A stretch of DNA of 64,000 bases from Lentzea guizhouensis (GCF_001701025.1 NZ_CP016793.1:9486001-9550000), one strand, 5' to 3'; shown: positions 16,196 through 25,115, counted from the first letter of the stretch. The notes: generated from the sequence alone by a model not told the origin. Program-made: numbers and translations.

Positions 16196-17011
16196 CTACA
16201 CGAGGTCGCGACGCACCTTCAACAGCGTCGCCGCGCCCACGAAGAACACGACGTACCCGATGAGGAACAACGCCGCCGTCGTCCCGCTGAGGTCGGTCAA
16301 CACGCCGGGAGCACCGCTGCCACCGACGGCTCCGGCGAGGTTGCCGGCCGAGCCACCGGGCAGCACCTCGGTCAGGTCCCCGACCGGGCCGAGCAGCGAC
16401 CCGACGCCGCGCAGCAGGTTCTCGGTGACGATCGCCCACATCAGGCCGAGCCCGACGGCCAGCGCGGGGCCCTTGGTGACCACGCCGAGGAACACCCCGA
16501 AGCCGGTCCACATCGCGGCGATCAGCAGTGACGCGCCCAGTGCCTCCAGCGCCGCGGTGCCGGGCAGGCTCCAGTCCCAGCCCTCCAGCGACGCCACGGT
16601 GATCGCCGCGCCGAGGTCGACGACGAACGTCAGCGCCACCAGGACGACCACGACGACCCCGAGTGCGCCCAGGGTTCCCGCCATCGCGGACACCCGGCGC
16701 GGGCCGGCGGTCAGCGTGGTCTTCCAGGTGCCCCAGCCGTAGCCGGAGCCGACCGCGAGCGCCGCCAGCACGAGGATGATCGCGCCGCCGAACATCGGCA
16801 GGCCGCGCACGACGGCCGCGCCGACGTTCTCCGGCTGCATGGCGCTGATGAGCTGCTGCTGAGTGAGGTCGCGGGTGGTGGAGCCGCCGTTGAGGGCGAG
16901 GTAGTTGAACACGTAGCCGAACGTCAGCGTCAGCACCAGCCAGATGCCGATCAGCACCCACGTGGCCGGCCACTTCCACAGTCGCAGCAGCTCTGCTTTG
17001 ACGCTGCCCAT
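16196..17011 (-). CDS. ABC-2 type exporter permease
   Basis: A 271-residue integral membrane permease of the ABC-2 class. A short basic N-terminus (MGSVKAELLRLWKW) leads into helix 1 at about 15-38, an external loop, then five further helices. The start overlaps the ATPase stop (TGATG), so the two are coupled as one exporter. It lies next to a divergent NarL-type two-component system, a common arrangement for antibiotic or lipid efflux systems controlled by their own sensor. No substrate can be inferred. Confidence 0.88.
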   Translation of the reverse strand: MGSVKAELLRLWKWPATWVLIGIWLVLTLTFGYVFNYLALNGGSTTRDLTQQQLISAMQPENVGAAVVRGLPMFGGAIILVLAALAVGSGYGWGTWKTTLTAGPRRVSAMAGTLGALGVVVVVLVALTFVVDLGAAITVASLEGWDWSLPGTAALEALGASLLIAAMWTGFGVFLGVVTKGPALAVGLGLMWAIVTENLLRGVGSLLGPVGDLTEVLPGGSAGNLAGAVGGSGAPGVLTDLSGTTAALFLIGYVVFFVGAATLLKVRRDLV

Positions 17012-17871
17012 CACGCCGCTCCCGTCATCTCGAAGAAGACCTCTTCCAACGTCCGGCGCAGCGGCCGGACCTCCTGCACGTCCACGTCGGCGTGCACGAG
17101 CGTGCGGACGAGCGCACCCGCGTCCGTGTCGCGCACGTGCAGCACGTCGTCCTTCAGCACGCTGCCCTCGATGAGGACGTGCGCCTTCTCGATCGGGTCT
17201 GCCTTGATCAGCAGCACGCTGTCGCCGCGCAGCTGCTCGACGGTGCTCTCCGCGACCAGCTTGCCGTTCGCGATCACGCCGACCCGGTCGCAGATCTCCT
17301 CGACCTCGCCGAGCAGGTGGCTCGACAGCAGCACGGTCTGGCCCTGCGCGGACAACGCGCGCACCAGGTCGCGCATGTCGGCCATGCCGGCCGGGTCCAG
17401 GCCGTTGGTGGGTTCGTCGAGGATCAGCAGCTCGGGCTCGCCGAGCAGGGCGGCGGCGACGCCGAGCCGTTGCTTCATGCCGAGCGAGTAGCGGCGGAAC
17501 TTCTCGTTCGCGGCGCCCACGAGGTCTACCTGTTCGAGCGCGGCCTCGACGTGCGCCTTCGCCACGCCCCGGCGTGCCGCGTGCACCCGCAGGTTGTCGC
17601 GGCCGGACAGGTACGGGTAGAAACCGGGCCCCTCGATCAGCGACCCCACCTTCAGCAACGCCGTCGGGCTGCCCGGTGCCTGCCCGAGCACGGTCGCCGT
17701 GCCGCTCGTGGGCTTCACCAGCCCCAGCAGCATGCGGATCGTGGTCGTCTTGCCCGCGCCGTTGGGACCGAGGAACCCGTAGACCTCGCCCCGCCGCACG
17801 GACAGACTGACCTCGTCCACCACGGCGCGGTCGCCGTAGCGCTTCGTCAGCTTCTCCGTCGTCACGATCAT
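17011..17871 (-). CDS. ABC exporter ATP-binding protein
   Basis: A 286-residue ABC ATPase. Walker A is GPNGAGKTTT near residue 38, the signature is YSLGMKQ near 135, Walker B is LLILDEPTNGLDP, and the H-loop His is in LSSHLL. A C-terminal extension of about 65 residues follows, as in DrrA/BcrA-type ATPases, ending RTLEEVFFEMTG. The ATG is at 17871, divergent from the sensor kinase gene. Together with the downstream permease it forms a full exporter. Confidence 0.93.
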   Translation of the reverse strand: MIVTTEKLTKRYGDRAVVDEVSLSVRRGEVYGFLGPNGAGKTTTIRMLLGLVKPTSGTATVLGQAPGSPTALLKVGSLIEGPGFYPYLSGRDNLRVHAARRGVAKAHVEAALEQVDLVGAANEKFRRYSLGMKQRLGVAAALLGEPELLILDEPTNGLDPAGMADMRDLVRALSAQGQTVLLSSHLLGEVEEICDRVGVIANGKLVAESTVEQLRGDSVLLIKADPIEKAHVLIEGSVLKDDVLHVRDTDAGALVRTLVHADVDVQEVRPLRRTLEEVFFEMTGAA

Positions 17872-17929
17872 GGGACCAAGCCTGGGCCTCGGGACCGCCG
17901 CGGTCGTCCGCTCCGGAGCGGCATGAAGA

Positions 17930-17945
17930 TACGCACATCTGCGTA
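17930..17945. promoter_or_regulatory. Palindrome between ABC exporter and sensor kinase genes
   Basis: TACGCA-CATC-TGCGTA is a perfect 6-base inverted repeat in the 99-base divergent promoter. It lies 26 bases before the kinase start and 59 bases before the ATPase start. It is a candidate binding site for the adjacent NarL-type regulator, which would then control both operons. Confidence 0.5.
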
Positions 17946-17970
17946 CGTCCCCGGTCGTATCGTCGGCGGC

Positions 17971-19020
17971 ATGCGGATCACATGGCGGGACATCGCGCTG
18001 ACCGTGGCGCTGTTGTTCTTCGGGCTGGGCGGCACGCGGTTCGCCGCACGCCTGCAGGGCGCGGAGTCGCTCGACGTCCTCGGCTACCTGCTCATCACGG
18101 TCGCCGCCAGCGGTCTGCTGTTCCGCTCGGTCCGTCCGCTGTGGACGGTCGGGATCACGACGGTGGCCATCGTGGCGTACCTGGCACAGGGTTATCCGTT
18201 CGGGCCGGTGCTGCTCAGCGGTGTCGCGGCGATGTACGCCGTGGCGGTGTACGCGCGCATCGAGCTGGCCGCGGCGTCCACCCTGGTGTATGCGCTCGCC
18301 ATCCTGCCGTGGTGGGGCGACTCGGTGACGTCCTGGATCACCTGGTCGGCGGGGTGGATCCTGCTGCCCGCCGCGGCCGGCGTGCTGGTGAAGCTGCGCC
18401 GCAAGTCCGTTGTGGACGTTCGCGAACGGGCCGTGATCTCCGAACGGCTGCACCTCGCCCAGGAGGTCCACGACGTCGTCGGCCACGGCCTGTCGGTGAT
18501 CGCCATGCAGGCCGGGGTCGCGTTGTACGTGCTGGACAAGGACCCGGCGAAGGCCCGCGCGTCGCTGGAGGCGATCAGGGACACCTCGAAGGAGGCGCTG
18601 GAGGGGCTGCGGTCCGAACTGGACACGCTGCGCGGCTCGGCACCGCTGCGACCGACGATCTCACTCGCGGACCTGCCCGCGCTCGCGTCCCGGATGGGCG
18701 AGGCGGGCCTGGAGGTGTCGGTGGAGGTCGACGGGGTGTCGGCGCCGGACAACCACCAGCTCGCCGCGTACCGGATCGTGCAGGAGTCGCTGACGAACGT
18801 GCTGCGCCACGCCTCCGGCGGCGTCACGGTCGCGGTGAAGGTCTACGAGGTGCGCGGCGAGCTGGTCGTCGAGGTCCGGGACACCGGGACGCCGGGGCCG
18901 TTCGAGGAGGGCCACGGCATCAGCGGCATGCGATCGCGGGCCGAGGCGCTCGGCGGCACGCTCGACGTGCGCACGACGCACGGCTTCACGGTGGTCGCCC
19001 GGATACCGTTGCCGTCATGA
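17971..19020 (+). CDS. NarL-type sensor histidine kinase
   Basis: A 349-residue kinase. About five membrane helices fill residues 10-140 with almost no external loop, so it probably senses a signal within the membrane. The HisKA_3 domain has phosphoacceptor His167 in QEVHDVVGH. The ATPase domain has YRIVQESLTN, RDTGTPG and GHGISGMRSR. ATG at 17971; the stop overlaps the response-regulator start. It is divergent from an ABC-2 exporter, which suggests a DesK/LiaS-like role in detecting a membrane-active compound and switching on efflux. The ligand is unknown. Confidence 0.92.
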   Translation: MRITWRDIALTVALLFFGLGGTRFAARLQGAESLDVLGYLLITVAASGLLFRSVRPLWTVGITTVAIVAYLAQGYPFGPVLLSGVAAMYAVAVYARIELAAASTLVYALAILPWWGDSVTSWITWSAGWILLPAAAGVLVKLRRKSVVDVRERAVISERLHLAQEVHDVVGHGLSVIAMQAGVALYVLDKDPAKARASLEAIRDTSKEALEGLRSELDTLRGSAPLRPTISLADLPALASRMGEAGLEVSVEVDGVSAPDNHQLAAYRIVQESLTNVLRHASGGVTVAVKVYEVRGELVVEVRDTGTPGPFEEGHGISGMRSRAEALGGTLDVRTTHGFTVVARIPLPS

Positions 19021-19661
19021 TTCGCGTGGTGGTGGCGGACGACCAGGCCCTGGTGCGGATGGGGCTGCGGACGTTGATCGAGACCGAGAAGGGCGTCGTG
19101 TTCGCCGGTGAGGCCGCCGACGGCCGCGAGGCACTGAGGCTGATCCAGTCGGTCAAGCCGGACGTGGTGTTCCTCGACATCAGGATGCCGCTGATGGACG
19201 GCCTGGAGGTGCTGCGCCGGGTGTCCGCCGATCCCGCGCTGGCCGAGGTGAAGATCGTCGTGCTGACGACGTTCGACCTGGACGAGTACGTGTTCGAGGC
19301 GCTGCGCACGGGCGCGTCCGGGTTCCTGGTGAAGGACTCCGACCCCGCAGACCTGCTGCGCGCCGTGCACGTGGTCGCCGACGGCGGCTCGCTGCTGTCG
19401 CCGTCGGTCACGCGCCGGGTGATCGACCGGTTCGCCTCGGGTGCGTCCGCGCGACCGGTGCCGCACCTGGACAAGCTGACCGAACGCGAGCGGGAGATCA
19501 TGCGGCACGTCGCGTCCGGGGCGTCCAACGACGAGATCGCGGCGACGCTGGTGATCTCGCCCGCGACGGTGCGCACGCACGTGTCGCGGGCGATGGTGAA
19601 GCTGGGGGCCCGTGACCGGGCCCAGCTCGTCGTGTTCGCGGTGCAGTCCGGTCTGACCTGA
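19017..19661 (+). CDS. NarL/LuxR-family response regulator
   Basis: A 214-residue regulator. The receiver has DD at 8-9, phosphoacceptor Asp54 in FLDIRMP, Thr in VVLTTFD and Lys in FLVKDSD. The LuxR-type HTH (about 150-210) has LTEREREIMRHVASG and the recognition helix in SPATVRTHVSRAM. It overlaps the kinase gene by 4 bases. It shares the TTFDLDEYVF block with the second NarL regulator at 62 kb, so the two exporter modules are likely related by descent. Confidence 0.93.
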   Translation: MIRVVVADDQALVRMGLRTLIETEKGVVFAGEAADGREALRLIQSVKPDVVFLDIRMPLMDGLEVLRRVSADPALAEVKIVVLTTFDLDEYVFEALRTGASGFLVKDSDPADLLRAVHVVADGGSLLSPSVTRRVIDRFASGASARPVPHLDKLTEREREIMRHVASGASNDEIAATLVISPATVRTHVSRAMVKLGARDRAQLVVFAVQSGLT

Positions 19662-19673
19662 CCGGAAGAAGTC

Positions 19674-20120
19674 CTAGACCGCCGGGGGCCGGTCCTCGTA
19701 CGGGGTGGACAGCACGACCGTCGTCCGCGTCGACACGTTCGCCGACTCGCGGATCTTCTGCAGCAGCTCCTCCAGCGCCACCGGCGAGGCCACCCGGACG
19801 CGCAGGACGTACGAGGCGTCCCCCGCGACCGAGTAGCAGGCCTCGATCTCCGGCAGGTGCTCCAGCCGCTTCGGGTAGTCGTCCGGCTCGGAGGGGTTGA
19901 TCGGGAAGAGCGAGATGAACGCCGACATCGGCAGCCCGACCTCCGCGCCGTCCAGCCGGGCCGCGTAGCCCTTCACGATGCCGCGCTGCTCCAGCCGTTT
20001 GACCCGCTGGTGCACCGCGGACACGCTGAGGCCGACCCGTTCGGCGAGGTCGGTGAAGCTGCAGCGGCCGTCGGCCGCGAGCTCCTTCAGGATCGCTCTG
20101 TCGATCTGCTCGAGGGTCAA
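19674..20120 (-). CDS. Lrp/AsnC-family regulator
   Basis: A 148-residue feast/famine regulator. An N-terminal HTH (LTLEQIDRAILKEL to HQRVKRLEQRGIVKGY) is followed by a ligand-binding RAM/ACT domain from about residue 65, with CYSVAGDASYVLRVRV in the middle. The TTG start at 20120 overlaps the peptidase stop, so it is the second gene of that operon. Such regulators usually sense amino acids; co-transcription with a proline-dipeptide-type peptidase makes an amino-acid effector plausible. Confidence 0.9.
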   Translation of the reverse strand: MTLEQIDRAILKELAADGRCSFTDLAERVGLSVSAVHQRVKRLEQRGIVKGYAARLDGAEVGLPMSAFISLFPINPSEPDDYPKRLEHLPEIEACYSVAGDASYVLRVRVASPVALEELLQKIRESANVSTRTTVVLSTPYEDRPPAV

Positions 20121-21238
20121 AGCACCACCAGTTCGTGAGGTCGGTTGTTGAAGGACTCCACGCCGTCCTCCGTCGCGACGACGATGTCCTCGATGCGCGC
20201 GCCCCAGCGGCCGGGCAGGTAGACGCCGGGCTCGACGCTGAACGCCATGCCCGCTTCGAGGGGCAGCGCGTTGCCGCTGACGATGTAAGGCTCCTCGTGC
20301 ACGTCCAGGCCGATGCCGTGGCCGGTGCGGTGCACGAAGTACTCGCCGAAGCCCGCGTCGGTGATGACCTCGCGGGCCACCTCGTCGATCTGCTCGCAGG
20401 TCACGCCCGGCTTGACCGCCTCGACGGCGGCCTGCTGCGCTGCCTGCAGGACGGCGTAGGTGTCCCACACGTCGTCGTGCTTCGGCTCACCCATGACGTA
20501 CGTGCGGGTGGAGTCGGAGTTGTAGCCCTCGGCGACCGGGCCGCCGATGTCGATGACCACGACCTCGCCCGCCTCGACCACGCGCTCGGAGTCGCGGTGG
20601 TGCGGCGACGCGCCGTTGGGGCCGGAGCCGACGATCACGAAGTCCGCGACCGTGTGCCCCTCCTCCACGATCGCGGCGGCGATGTCCTTGGCGATGTCGC
20701 GCTCGGTGCGGCCGACGCGCAGGAACTCGCCCATGCGGGCGTGCACCCGGTCGATCGCCTGGCCGGCCTTGCGCAGCGCGGCGATCTCACTCGCGTCCTT
20801 GCGCATGCGCAGCTCGCGGATGATCGGCCCGGCGAGCGACTGCGGCCCGCCGACGGCGTTGCCGAGCTTGATGGTGTGCAGGGCGGACATCATGTCCGCA
20901 ACCGCCGTGCGGTTGCCCTTGATGGCGGCCTTGACCAGCGCGTACGGGTCCTCGCCGTCGACCCAGGTGACGACCTCGACGCCGAGCTCGTCGGTCGGGA
21001 TGCCCGCGTAACCGGGCTGCTCCAGCTTCGGCACCACGAGCGTGGGCGTGCCCACGACCGGCAGCGCGAGGCAGGTGAGCCGCTCGAACGAGTCGCCACC
21101 GGCACCGATCAGGTACCGCAGGTCCGAGCCGGGCGAGATGAGCAGCGCGTCGACGCCCGCCCGCTCAGCGGCTGCGGAGGCGCGGTCAAGCCGCGCACGC
21201 AGCGCGGACACGTCGATGGGCCCGGTGATCGTTGCCAT
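20117..21238 (-). CDS. M24-family Xaa-Pro peptidase
   Basis: A 373-residue metallopeptidase that removes the residue before proline. The N-terminal creatinase-like domain covers about 1-145. The catalytic pita-bread domain holds the five metal ligands: Asp in VVIDIGG, Asp in YNSDSTRT, His in HRTGHGIGL, Glu in FSVEPGVY and Glu in ARIEDI. ATG at 21238. The cytoplasmic enzyme probably recycles proline peptides. It is co-transcribed with an AsnC-type regulator. Confidence 0.93.
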   Translation of the reverse strand: MATITGPIDVSALRARLDRASAAAERAGVDALLISPGSDLRYLIGAGGDSFERLTCLALPVVGTPTLVVPKLEQPGYAGIPTDELGVEVVTWVDGEDPYALVKAAIKGNRTAVADMMSALHTIKLGNAVGGPQSLAGPIIRELRMRKDASEIAALRKAGQAIDRVHARMGEFLRVGRTERDIAKDIAAAIVEEGHTVADFVIVGSGPNGASPHHRDSERVVEAGEVVVIDIGGPVAEGYNSDSTRTYVMGEPKHDDVWDTYAVLQAAQQAAVEAVKPGVTCEQIDEVAREVITDAGFGEYFVHRTGHGIGLDVHEEPYIVSGNALPLEAGMAFSVEPGVYLPGRWGARIEDIVVATEDGVESFNNRPHELVVL

Positions 21239-21266
21239 GGGCCGAAGCCTAGTAGCTTGTCCGGTT

Positions 21267-22211
21267 GTGAGCTCTCCCCTGGTGCTGCTCGACTCCGCGA
21301 GCCTCTACTTCCGGTCGTTCTACGCGCTGCCGGACTCGATGACCGCGCCCGACGGCACGCCGGTGAACGCCGTGCGCGGGTTCGTCGACACGATCGCCCG
21401 CGTCATCACCGACCGCGGCGCCGGCCGCCTGGTGGCCTGCCTGGACGCCGACTGGCGCCCCGAGTTCCGGGTGAACGCGCTGCCGTCCTACAAGGCCCAC
21501 CGCGTCGCCGAGGACGCCCAGGACGGCTCCGAGGAGGTGCCGGACATCCTCACGCCGCAGATCCCGATCATCCTCGACGTGCTCGACGCGGCCGGCATCT
21601 GCACCGGTGAGGCGGCGGGCTACGAGGCCGACGACGTGATCGGCGCCCTGGCCCACCACGAGAAGACCTCGCCGGTCGAGGTCGTCACGGGCGACCGCGA
21701 CATGTTCCAGGTCGTCCGCTTCGAACCGACCCCCGTGCACGTCCTGTACGTGGGGCGCGGCTGGAACAAGGTCGAGGTCCTGGGTCCCTCCGAGCTGGCC
21801 GCGAAGTACTCGCTGCCGGTCGAGAACGCCGGCTCCGCCTACGCCGACATGGCCGTGCTGCGCGGCGACCCCTCCGACGGCCTGCCGGGCGTGGCGGGCA
21901 TCGGTGAGAAGACCGCCGCGAAGCTCATCACCGAGTTCGGCTCGCTCGACGCGGTCCTGAAGGCCGTCGCCGACCCGATGGACCGCAAGCTCACCACCAA
22001 GGCCCGCAACTCCCTCATCGCCGCCGAGGAGTACCTGGCGGCGGCGCCGGTGGTCGTGCGCACGGCCGTGGACGCGCCGGTGGTGCTGGACCGGTCCGAC
22101 GACGTACCGCGGGTCCCGGCCGACCCGGAGCGCCTCCGCGACCTCACCGATCGCTGGGGCCTCGGCTCATCCGTCCCCCGCCTCGTCAACGCCATGGAAC
22201 GTCGCCCCTAA
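21267..22211 (+). CDS. 5'-3' exonuclease (PolA-type)
   Basis: A 314-residue stand-alone 5'-3' exonuclease/flap nuclease homologous to the N-terminal domain of DNA polymerase I. It has LLDSASLYFRSFYAL at the start, an acidic metal site in YEADDVIGAL and VTGDRDMFQV, and the helix-hairpin-helix region PGVAGIGEKTAAKLITEFGS, which binds DNA. The GTG at 21267 was chosen because the protein starts in the first beta-strand; upstream codons are antisense to the peptidase gene. Likely roles are RNA-primer removal and repair. Confidence 0.92.
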   Translation: MSSPLVLLDSASLYFRSFYALPDSMTAPDGTPVNAVRGFVDTIARVITDRGAGRLVACLDADWRPEFRVNALPSYKAHRVAEDAQDGSEEVPDILTPQIPIILDVLDAAGICTGEAAGYEADDVIGALAHHEKTSPVEVVTGDRDMFQVVRFEPTPVHVLYVGRGWNKVEVLGPSELAAKYSLPVENAGSAYADMAVLRGDPSDGLPGVAGIGEKTAAKLITEFGSLDAVLKAVADPMDRKLTTKARNSLIAAEEYLAAAPVVVRTAVDAPVVLDRSDDVPRVPADPERLRDLTDRWGLGSSVPRLVNAMERRP

Positions 22212-22227
22212 CCCCCTGCTTCCCCTG

Positions 22228-22281
22228 TCGCACGCGGGGAGCTTTCGTACTGTCATGCAGTACGAAAGCTCCCGCGTGCGA
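22228..22281. terminator. 24-bp hairpin between convergent genes
   Basis: The left arm 22228-22252 and right arm 22258-22281 are complementary over 24 pairs with one bulged G and a five-base loop. It lies between the exonuclease stop and the stop of the opposing Eis-like gene. Part of it, CGCACGCGGGGAGCTTTCG, reappears near the htpG stop at 28078-28095. Confidence 0.8.
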
Positions 22282-22320
22282 TTAGATGTGGCTGGCGGGG
22301 CGCTTGTGGGTGAAAGGCGG

Positions 22321-23490
22321 CTAGAAGAACGTGCCGCAGTACGGGGCCCGCGCGCTGGCGAACAGGGCGTCGGCGGCGTCCAGCCGGTTGCCGGTGAGCC
22401 AGCCCGTGGCCGCGAGCTGAGAGAACGTCGTGTCCCCGAAGTAGCACGCGCCCAGCAGGTCGACCGGCACCGTGAGATCGGCAGCGTCATCGGTGCGTTC
22501 CACACCATCGGGCGTCACCCGGTAGCGGCCGTCGTTGGCCGGCAGCAGCTTGTCGCGGACCTCGATGACCACCGGGTCGGCGTGGCCGTACGTGCGGGCG
22601 GCGAGCATGCGGGGCACGTCCACCAGCCGCAGCCAGATCTCGTCGAAGACGTCCTTGGTGTAGACGACGCGCGGGTCCTCGAACAGCCACGTGACCGGCT
22701 CGTCGAGCGGCACCTCGCACTCGATGTGGTCGACCAGGTCCAGGCGCGACGCATAGAGCCACAGGTCGCGCCACGCCTCGGGGGTGGCCGCCACGAGGTC
22801 GTGGATGGACAGCCGGTGCTTGAACTCGCCCTCGGTCTTCACCACGTAGGTCAGGAAACCGTCGTCGCCGTCGGGTCCGGTGTGGACGACGGTGACCGAG
22901 TTCTCCGCGTCGCTCTTGCGGTCGCGGGCGCGGGCCCACCAGCCGGCCCAGCGGCCGATGTGGCCGGGGCGGGTGAGGCCGATGGCGTTGTGCAGCTCGG
23001 GCAGCAGCTTGTCGGCGGTGTCCTGGTCGAGCATCCGCACCCGGCCGGTCATGTCGCCGGGGACCACGGCTTTCCGCGCGTCGATCTCGACGAGGCGGAC
23101 GCGCCCGGCCAGGCCGTAGCCGAACCGGCCGTAGATGCGTCCCTCGGAGGCGCGCAGGGTCGCGACGGGATCGGGCAGCGTGGAGAGTTGCTCGCGCATC
23201 AACGCCGTCAGCACGCCACGGCGCGTGTAGTCGGCACGGACGCCCACGCGTGACACGGCAGCATGCGGGACCACGGTGCCGCCGGGCACCACGAGAGAGG
23301 AGCCGAACGTCTGCGTGGTGCCGACCATCTCGTCGCCGTCGAACGCGGCGTGGACGCGGCCGGGCTCGTAGGACGGCTTCGTGACCTCCCACTGCTCGTC
23401 GGTGGGAGGACCCCAGTGCATGGCGCGGCGGAACACGCCGTTGTGGGTGCGGAACTGCGCTTCGTCGGTGAGCACACGGATCTCGGTCAC
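22321..23490 (-). CDS. eis: Eis-like GNAT N-acetyltransferase
   Basis: A 389-residue protein of the Eis family (enhanced intracellular survival), which acetylates amines at several positions on aminoglycosides and other substrates. The architecture matches: an N-terminal GNAT domain with the acetyl-CoA loop VRADYTRRGVLTALM, a second degenerate GNAT region, and a C-terminal SCP2-like domain. The chain ends CGTFF, and the terminal carboxylate of Phe is the general base in Mycobacterium tuberculosis Eis. The GTG at 23490 was chosen by alignment to TEIRVL. It is 38 bases behind an unknown gene on the same strand. Confidence 0.88.
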   Translation of the reverse strand: MTEIRVLTDEAQFRTHNGVFRRAMHWGPPTDEQWEVTKPSYEPGRVHAAFDGDEMVGTTQTFGSSLVVPGGTVVPHAAVSRVGVRADYTRRGVLTALMREQLSTLPDPVATLRASEGRIYGRFGYGLAGRVRLVEIDARKAVVPGDMTGRVRMLDQDTADKLLPELHNAIGLTRPGHIGRWAGWWARARDRKSDAENSVTVVHTGPDGDDGFLTYVVKTEGEFKHRLSIHDLVAATPEAWRDLWLYASRLDLVDHIECEVPLDEPVTWLFEDPRVVYTKDVFDEIWLRLVDVPRMLAARTYGHADPVVIEVRDKLLPANDGRYRVTPDGVERTDDAADLTVPVDLLGACYFGDTTFSQLAATGWLTGNRLDAADALFASARAPYCGTFF

Positions 23491-23528
23491 GCCCGCGATC
23501 GTGTCCCAAGCACGACCGCGGGCGCACC

Positions 23529-24374
23529 TCAGTTTCCGTACGCGCGCCGCCACTGCTCATGGCGCTCGCGCAGCACGACCTCCAGCCGCTCGGCCTCCTC
23601 CGGTGAGATGGCGAGCGGTTCGCCGAGCCCGGACCGGCCGCGGTGGTGGCCGGCCACCTGGTCCGTCGGCACCCACTCACCGCTGTGCGCCAGCACCTGC
23701 TCCGGGTCCCAGCCGCCGGAGCCACGCCGCCGGATGAGCGACCTCGCGCTCGTCAGGTCGAGCACGTCGCCGCCGGAGAACCACGCGAAGTAGTCGTACT
23801 GGCCGGACCACAACTGCTGCTGCCACGACTCACGCACCCGCCGCGCGAGATCACGGACGCCCGCCATGGCCTGCTCCCGCGGCACCTCCTGCAACCGCGC
23901 CAGGCGCAGCAGCGGCGGAGGTCCCCAGCACAGCTCGGAGGTGAACCGCTCCTCGACACCGTCGGGCCCCACCCGTGCCACGAACTGCGGCGAAGCCGGA
24001 CGGGGCACGAACCAGCGGTACTCGACGTCCTCCCGCTCCCGTGCCACCAGCCGGGCCTCCCCCTCGGAGAGGTCGATGCGCGGACCACCGCCCAGGTGCC
24101 CCCAGACCCCTTCGAACAGGCGGTCGCGGCGCTCACCGTGACGTCGTTCCCGCATCTCCCCGACCATGTCGACCAGGAAGACCTCGGCCCACTCCGGGGA
24201 GACCTCCCAGACGTTCGGCGGCAGCTCACCACCGACACCCGCCAGGCCGTCGTCGGAACCCACCCACCGCAACGCGCGGGTGAAGGCCTGCTCGGTGCCG
24301 TCGTCGTCCAGGCGCACCACGGCCAAGGGACAGCGCGGCTGCGGCTCCTCGGCCGCGAACACGAAGTAGCGCAA
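23529..24374 (-). CDS. Unknown 281-residue protein
   Basis: No recognised domain. The protein starts with a beta-strand (MRYFVFAAEE), is rich in Trp, Arg and Glu, and carries two similar blocks, one near residue 23 (DDDGTEQAFTRALRWVG) and one near residue 135 (GPDGVEERFTSELCWGP), suggesting an internal duplication. It has no signal peptide or membrane segment. The TTG start at 24374 has GGGGGAAGG upstream, but that sequence is also the arm of a terminator hairpin. It is followed by the eis-like gene, so they may be co-transcribed. Confidence 0.7.
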   Translation of the reverse strand: MRYFVFAAEEPQPRCPLAVVRLDDDGTEQAFTRALRWVGSDDGLAGVGGELPPNVWEVSPEWAEVFLVDMVGEMRERRHGERRDRLFEGVWGHLGGGPRIDLSEGEARLVAREREDVEYRWFVPRPASPQFVARVGPDGVEERFTSELCWGPPPLLRLARLQEVPREQAMAGVRDLARRVRESWQQQLWSGQYDYFAWFSGGDVLDLTSARSLIRRRGSGGWDPEQVLAHSGEWVPTDQVAGHHRGRSGLGEPLAISPEEAERLEVVLRERHEQWRRAYGN

Positions 24375-24379
24375 AAGAA

Positions 24380-24412
24380 AACCTTCCCCCAGGAACGTCC
24401 TGGAGGAAGGTT
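24380..24412 (-). terminator. Terminator hairpin abutting the next start codon
   Basis: AACCTTCCCCCAGGA (24380-24394) pairs with TCCTGGAGGAAGGTT (24398-24412) with one mismatch and a three-base loop. On the minus strand it is followed by TTTTCTTTT, the classic signature of an intrinsic terminator for the DUF4333 gene. The TTG of the next gene lies only 5 bases beyond. Confidence 0.8.
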
Positions 24413-24431
24413 ATCCGGAATCTCGCGCAGG

Positions 24432-25115
24432 TCAGCCGGTGGGCTGGCCGACCTCGTACTCGCCGTCCTCGGTCTTGACGACGATCTTGACCTTCTTGTC
24501 CTTGCCGCCGACCTGCACCTTGCACTCGAACGAGGTGTTGGGCTTGACCTCGTTCTCACCCGTGCAGGTCGCGCTGCCGACGTCGGAGATCTTGTACTCG
24601 TCCTTGAGGATCTGGACGACGCCGTTCTGCACGGCGGTGTTGTCGAAGATCTTCTTCTTGAAGAACGCCGGCGCGCCGAACCCGGTGAACAGCACGCCAC
24701 CGACGATCAGCACCACGACGACGGCGGCGACCCAGATGGCCGCGCTCGACTTCTTCTTCGGCGGCACCGGCGGGCCGTAGCCCGGCTGCTGGCCGTACGG
24801 GTTCGGCTGCTGCCCGTACTGCTGGGTCTGCTGGCCGTACGGGTCCTGAGCCGGGTTGCCGTACGGGTTCGACTGCGGAGCCCCCTGCGGCACGCCGTAC
24901 TGCTGCGTCTGCTGCTGCGACGGGTCGAACCCGGGGTACGGCTGCTGCTGGCCCGGCTGGGGCTGCTGCGGCTGGCCGTAGGGGTTCTGAGCCGGGAAGC
25001 CGCCGGACGGGGTGCCGGGAGGGAAACCGCCACCGTAGGGCTGCTGCGGCTGTTGCGGCTGGCCCCAGGGCTGCTGCGGATCGTTCCCTCCGGACGGTCC
25101 GTACGGGCTGCTCAT
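24432..25115 (-). CDS. DUF4333-domain membrane protein with Pro/Gln-rich tail
   Basis: A 227-residue protein with three parts. Residues 1-118 are low-complexity, rich in Pro, Gln, Gly and Tyr (repeated QQTQQYG and NPYG). A membrane helix (about 126-146) follows KKK. The C-terminal domain (about 150-227) lies outside, with two cysteines in ATCTGEN and FECKVQ that probably form a disulfide, as in DUF4333 proteins. The ATG at 25115 follows GGAGGTCGACAG. The disordered cytoplasmic tail resembles those of mycobacterial membrane-anchored proteins. Function unknown. Confidence 0.85.
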   Translation of the reverse strand: MSSPYGPSGGNDPQQPWGQPQQPQQPYGGGFPPGTPSGGFPAQNPYGQPQQPQPGQQQPYPGFDPSQQQTQQYGVPQGAPQSNPYGNPAQDPYGQQTQQYGQQPNPYGQQPGYGPPVPPKKKSSAAIWVAAVVVVLIVGGVLFTGFGAPAFFKKKIFDNTAVQNGVVQILKDEYKISDVGSATCTGENEVKPNTSFECKVQVGGKDKKVKIVVKTEDGEYEVGQPTG

